From Pseudomonas sp. KK4 (GTDB lineage Bacteria > Pseudomonadota > Gammaproteobacteria > Pseudomonadales > Pseudomonadaceae): a stretch of DNA of 64,000 nt. The notes under the pieces were generated by a model, which worked only from the letters and a program-made list of their open reading frames with translations, ran no database searches and was not told the origin of the DNA. The stretch is from positions 1 through 64,000 of the forward strand of contig NZ_LYVP01000019.1 in the NCBI RefSeq assembly GCF_001984065.1, in the 5' to 3' direction. Position numbers and translations under genes: made by a program. Shown piece by piece: positions 62,699-64,000 of this stretch (position 1 is its first letter; every line of letters begins with the position of its first letter).

Positions 62699-63028
62699 TC
62701 AGTAGTCATCCCCACGCTCCGTCACATCCTTCTCCACCCTCGGCGCATCCGGATCCTGCCCCGCCGGAAACTTGCCCTTCAAATTCCACGCGAACGCAAT
62801 GATCTCCGCAATCGTGCGATACAACTCCTCCGGAATGCTGTCCCCCAGTTCCATGCGCGCCAGCAACCTCACCAGCTCGGCGTTTTCATAAATCGGCACT
62901 TCGTACTCGCGGGCGATGCGCAGAATTTCTTCGGCCAGTTCTTCATCACCCTTGGCGGTCAGGGTCGGGGCGTGGCTGCCGTCATATTTGAGGGCGATGG
63001 CCTGGCGGGGGGCGTCGGGTTTTTTCAT
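62699..63028 (-). CDS. Orphan FlhB C-terminal domain protein
   Basis: Protein of 109 residues similar to the cytoplasmic end of FlhB/YscU (AIALKYDGSHAPTLTAKG aligns with FlhB just after NPTH). It has no membrane helices and no NPTH, so it looks like the fragment FlhB yields after self-cleavage. Similar genes are known as FhlB/FlhX or B. subtilis YlqH. The ATG at 63028 overlaps the stop of the FliK-like gene upstream (ATGA), so the two are coupled. A role in substrate switching is inference. Confidence 0.85.
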   Translation of the reverse strand: MKKPDAPRQAIALKYDGSHAPTLTAKGDEELAEEILRIAREYEVPIYENAELVRLLARMELGDSIPEELYRTIAEIIAFAWNLKGKFPAGQDPDAPRVEKDVTERGDDY

Positions 63029-64000
63029 GCGGTTTCGTCGACCCAGCGTTGTTCGAGACGGGTTTGCGGGCCTTGGGGCGGTTTGCCCTGGTGGCAATCG
63101 AGATCGCCGACGTTCAGGCCCGAGGCCAGCAGGCGTTGGCGCAGTGCAGCCAGGTTGTTTTCGATCAGGCTGGCGGTGTATGGCCGTTCGGCCCACAGCT
63201 GGCTGGACAGGCTGCCCTTGATCAGTTGTGCCTGGATTTGCATCGGCCCCAGGGGTTCCATGTCGAACGCCAGCTCCACGCGCCACATTTGCTGCTTGGG
63301 TTCGCGCTCGTCGCGGCGTTCCTGGGGCTGTTCTTTCTCCGGGGTGTCTTCGCGCTGGAACTTGATCTGCAAGGGCACGATGTCCTGCAGGTTGCGCATC
63401 GGGATTTCCAGTTGCCAGGTACTCATCAGGCGGCCGTCACTGGTCACACCGGTTTGTTCCAGGCTCGACAGTTGATGGCTTTGCAGGCGTGAAACCGCGG
63501 CTGCGGCCAGGCGCAGCAGATGTTCGAGGTCGTCTTCGTCGTCGCCGCTCTGCAACAGGCGCTCGGGCAGCGGAAAACTGGTGGGCGACGGCTTGGCGCT
63601 GACCTGGCCGAGCATGCCCAAGGCGTTACGCACGAAGCTCGGCATGGCCTGGGCCAGGGTGTTGGCGGCGATGATGGCACCGAGGTTGGTGCTGGCCGGC
63701 AGGCTCGGCGTGAGCTGTGCGATCAGTTTGAGCAGATCGGCCTTCATGTCCGGGGCGAGTGTCGGGTTTTGCCCGGTCAGCAGTTTGCTTTCCAGGAACG
63801 CGCCGCTGCCGGCCAGCGCCAGGGCCAGGCCCTTGGGGGTGCTCAGTTGTTGAACGTCCGGCAGGCCAGCGAGCAACTTGTCCACGACAGCGCGCAGATC
63901 CTTGGAAGTTTGATCCGAAGGCGGCAGGTTTTGCAGGAGTTTGAGCAAGCCGTCCAGCGAACCCTGGCGGCTGGCCTGGGTACCCAATTGCTGGGTCACG
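63025..64000 (-). CDS. FliK-like hook-length control domain protein (5' end outside)
   Basis: The last 325 or so residues of a longer protein; the reading frame stays open to the window edge. The C-terminal part (about 215-320 of the visible sequence) resembles the Flg_hook domain of FliK (MWRVELAFDMEPLGPMQIQA, LWAERPYTASLIENNLAALR). The earlier part is Leu-, Pro- and Ser-rich. It is paired with the FlhB-like gene downstream, a partner pair known in several bacteria. It is not the main fliK, which lies at 38146. Confidence 0.82.
   Translation of the reverse strand, partial: VTQQLGTQASRQGSLDGLLKLLQNLPPSDQTSKDLRAVVDKLLAGLPDVQQLSTPKGLALALAGSGAFLESKLLTGQNPTLAPDMKADLLKLIAQLTPSLPASTNLGAIIAANTLAQAMPSFVRNALGMLGQVSAKPSPTSFPLPERLLQSGDDEDDLEHLLRLAAAAVSRLQSHQLSSLEQTGVTSDGRLMSTWQLEIPMRNLQDIVPLQIKFQREDTPEKEQPQERRDEREPKQQMWRVELAFDMEPLGPMQIQAQLIKGSLSSQLWAERPYTASLIENNLAALRQRLLASGLNVGDLDCHQGKPPQGPQTRLEQRWVDETA

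Noticed and set aside
1..64000. REP pairs as a CRISPR array
   Set aside because: They are dispersed, inverted and of variable spacing, with no regular repeat-spacer order and no cas genes.

Overview
The window is a contiguous piece of a high-GC Pseudomonas chromosome, most likely the P. fluorescens species complex. Three things point there: the gene order of the polar-flagellum and chemotaxis region, the phhABC/phhR cluster, and a family of paired inverted REP elements (GGGAGCGGGCTTGCTCGCGAA type) between genes. No rRNA, tRNA, CRISPR array, transposase or integrase gene was seen. Most of the window is one large motility region.

Layout. 1-6.4 kb holds housekeeping genes: an EamA-type transporter, an MscS-family channel, a DEAD-box RNA helicase, the ribosome-rescue hydrolase ArfB, an MFS transporter and two small proteins. 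6.4-10.8 kb holds the phenylalanine-to-tyrosine catabolic genes phhA-phhB-phhC (minus strand), divergent from their regulator phhR. 11.0-19.4 kb is flgFGHIJKL (distal rod, rings, hook-filament junction). 19.7-25.1 kb is a lone KAS III-like gene, flagellin fliC, flaG, cap fliD, and the chaperones fliS and fliT/fleP. 25.2-29.4 kb holds the regulators fleQ and fleSR. 29.7-35.4 kb is fliEFGHIJ (basal body, switch, export ATPase). 35.6-38.1 kb is the HptB signalling module hsbA-hsbR-hptB. 38.1-45.1 kb is fliK, fliLMNOPQR and flhB. 45.1-48.0 kb is an accessory insertion: two RHS-core genes on the minus strand separated by a decayed copy of flhB. 48.1-53.2 kb is flhA, flhF, fleN, fliA. 53.4-62.6 kb is cheY, cheZ, cheA, cheB, motC, motD, parC, parP, cheW and a DUF2802 gene. 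62.7-64.0 kb (minus strand) is an orphan FlhB C-terminal-domain gene and a FliK-like gene that runs off the window.

Regulation readable in the sequence. Six sites match the sigma-54 pattern GG-N10-GC, ahead of flgF, fleS, fliE, fliK, fliL and flhA. A sigma-28-like site precedes fliC. This fits the Pseudomonas hierarchy FleQ/RpoN, then FleSR/RpoN, then FliA, with FleN and FlhF setting flagellar number and place. PhhR carries GAFEGA instead of GAFTGA, a TyrR-type box lies in the phhA-phhR gap and no sigma-54 site was found there, so sigma-70-type activation is more likely.

Most unusual parts: (i) the flhB-RHS duplication of about 1.6 kb period between flhB and flhA, giving two short RHS-core proteins with a shared N-terminal part and unrelated AT-rich C-terminal tips; (ii) four LID-like repeats in the CheA linker together with ParC/ParP; (iii) an orphan gene equivalent to the FlhB fragment made by autocleavage, next to a second FliK-like gene; (iv) a solitary KAS III gene where flagellin-glycosylation islands usually lie.
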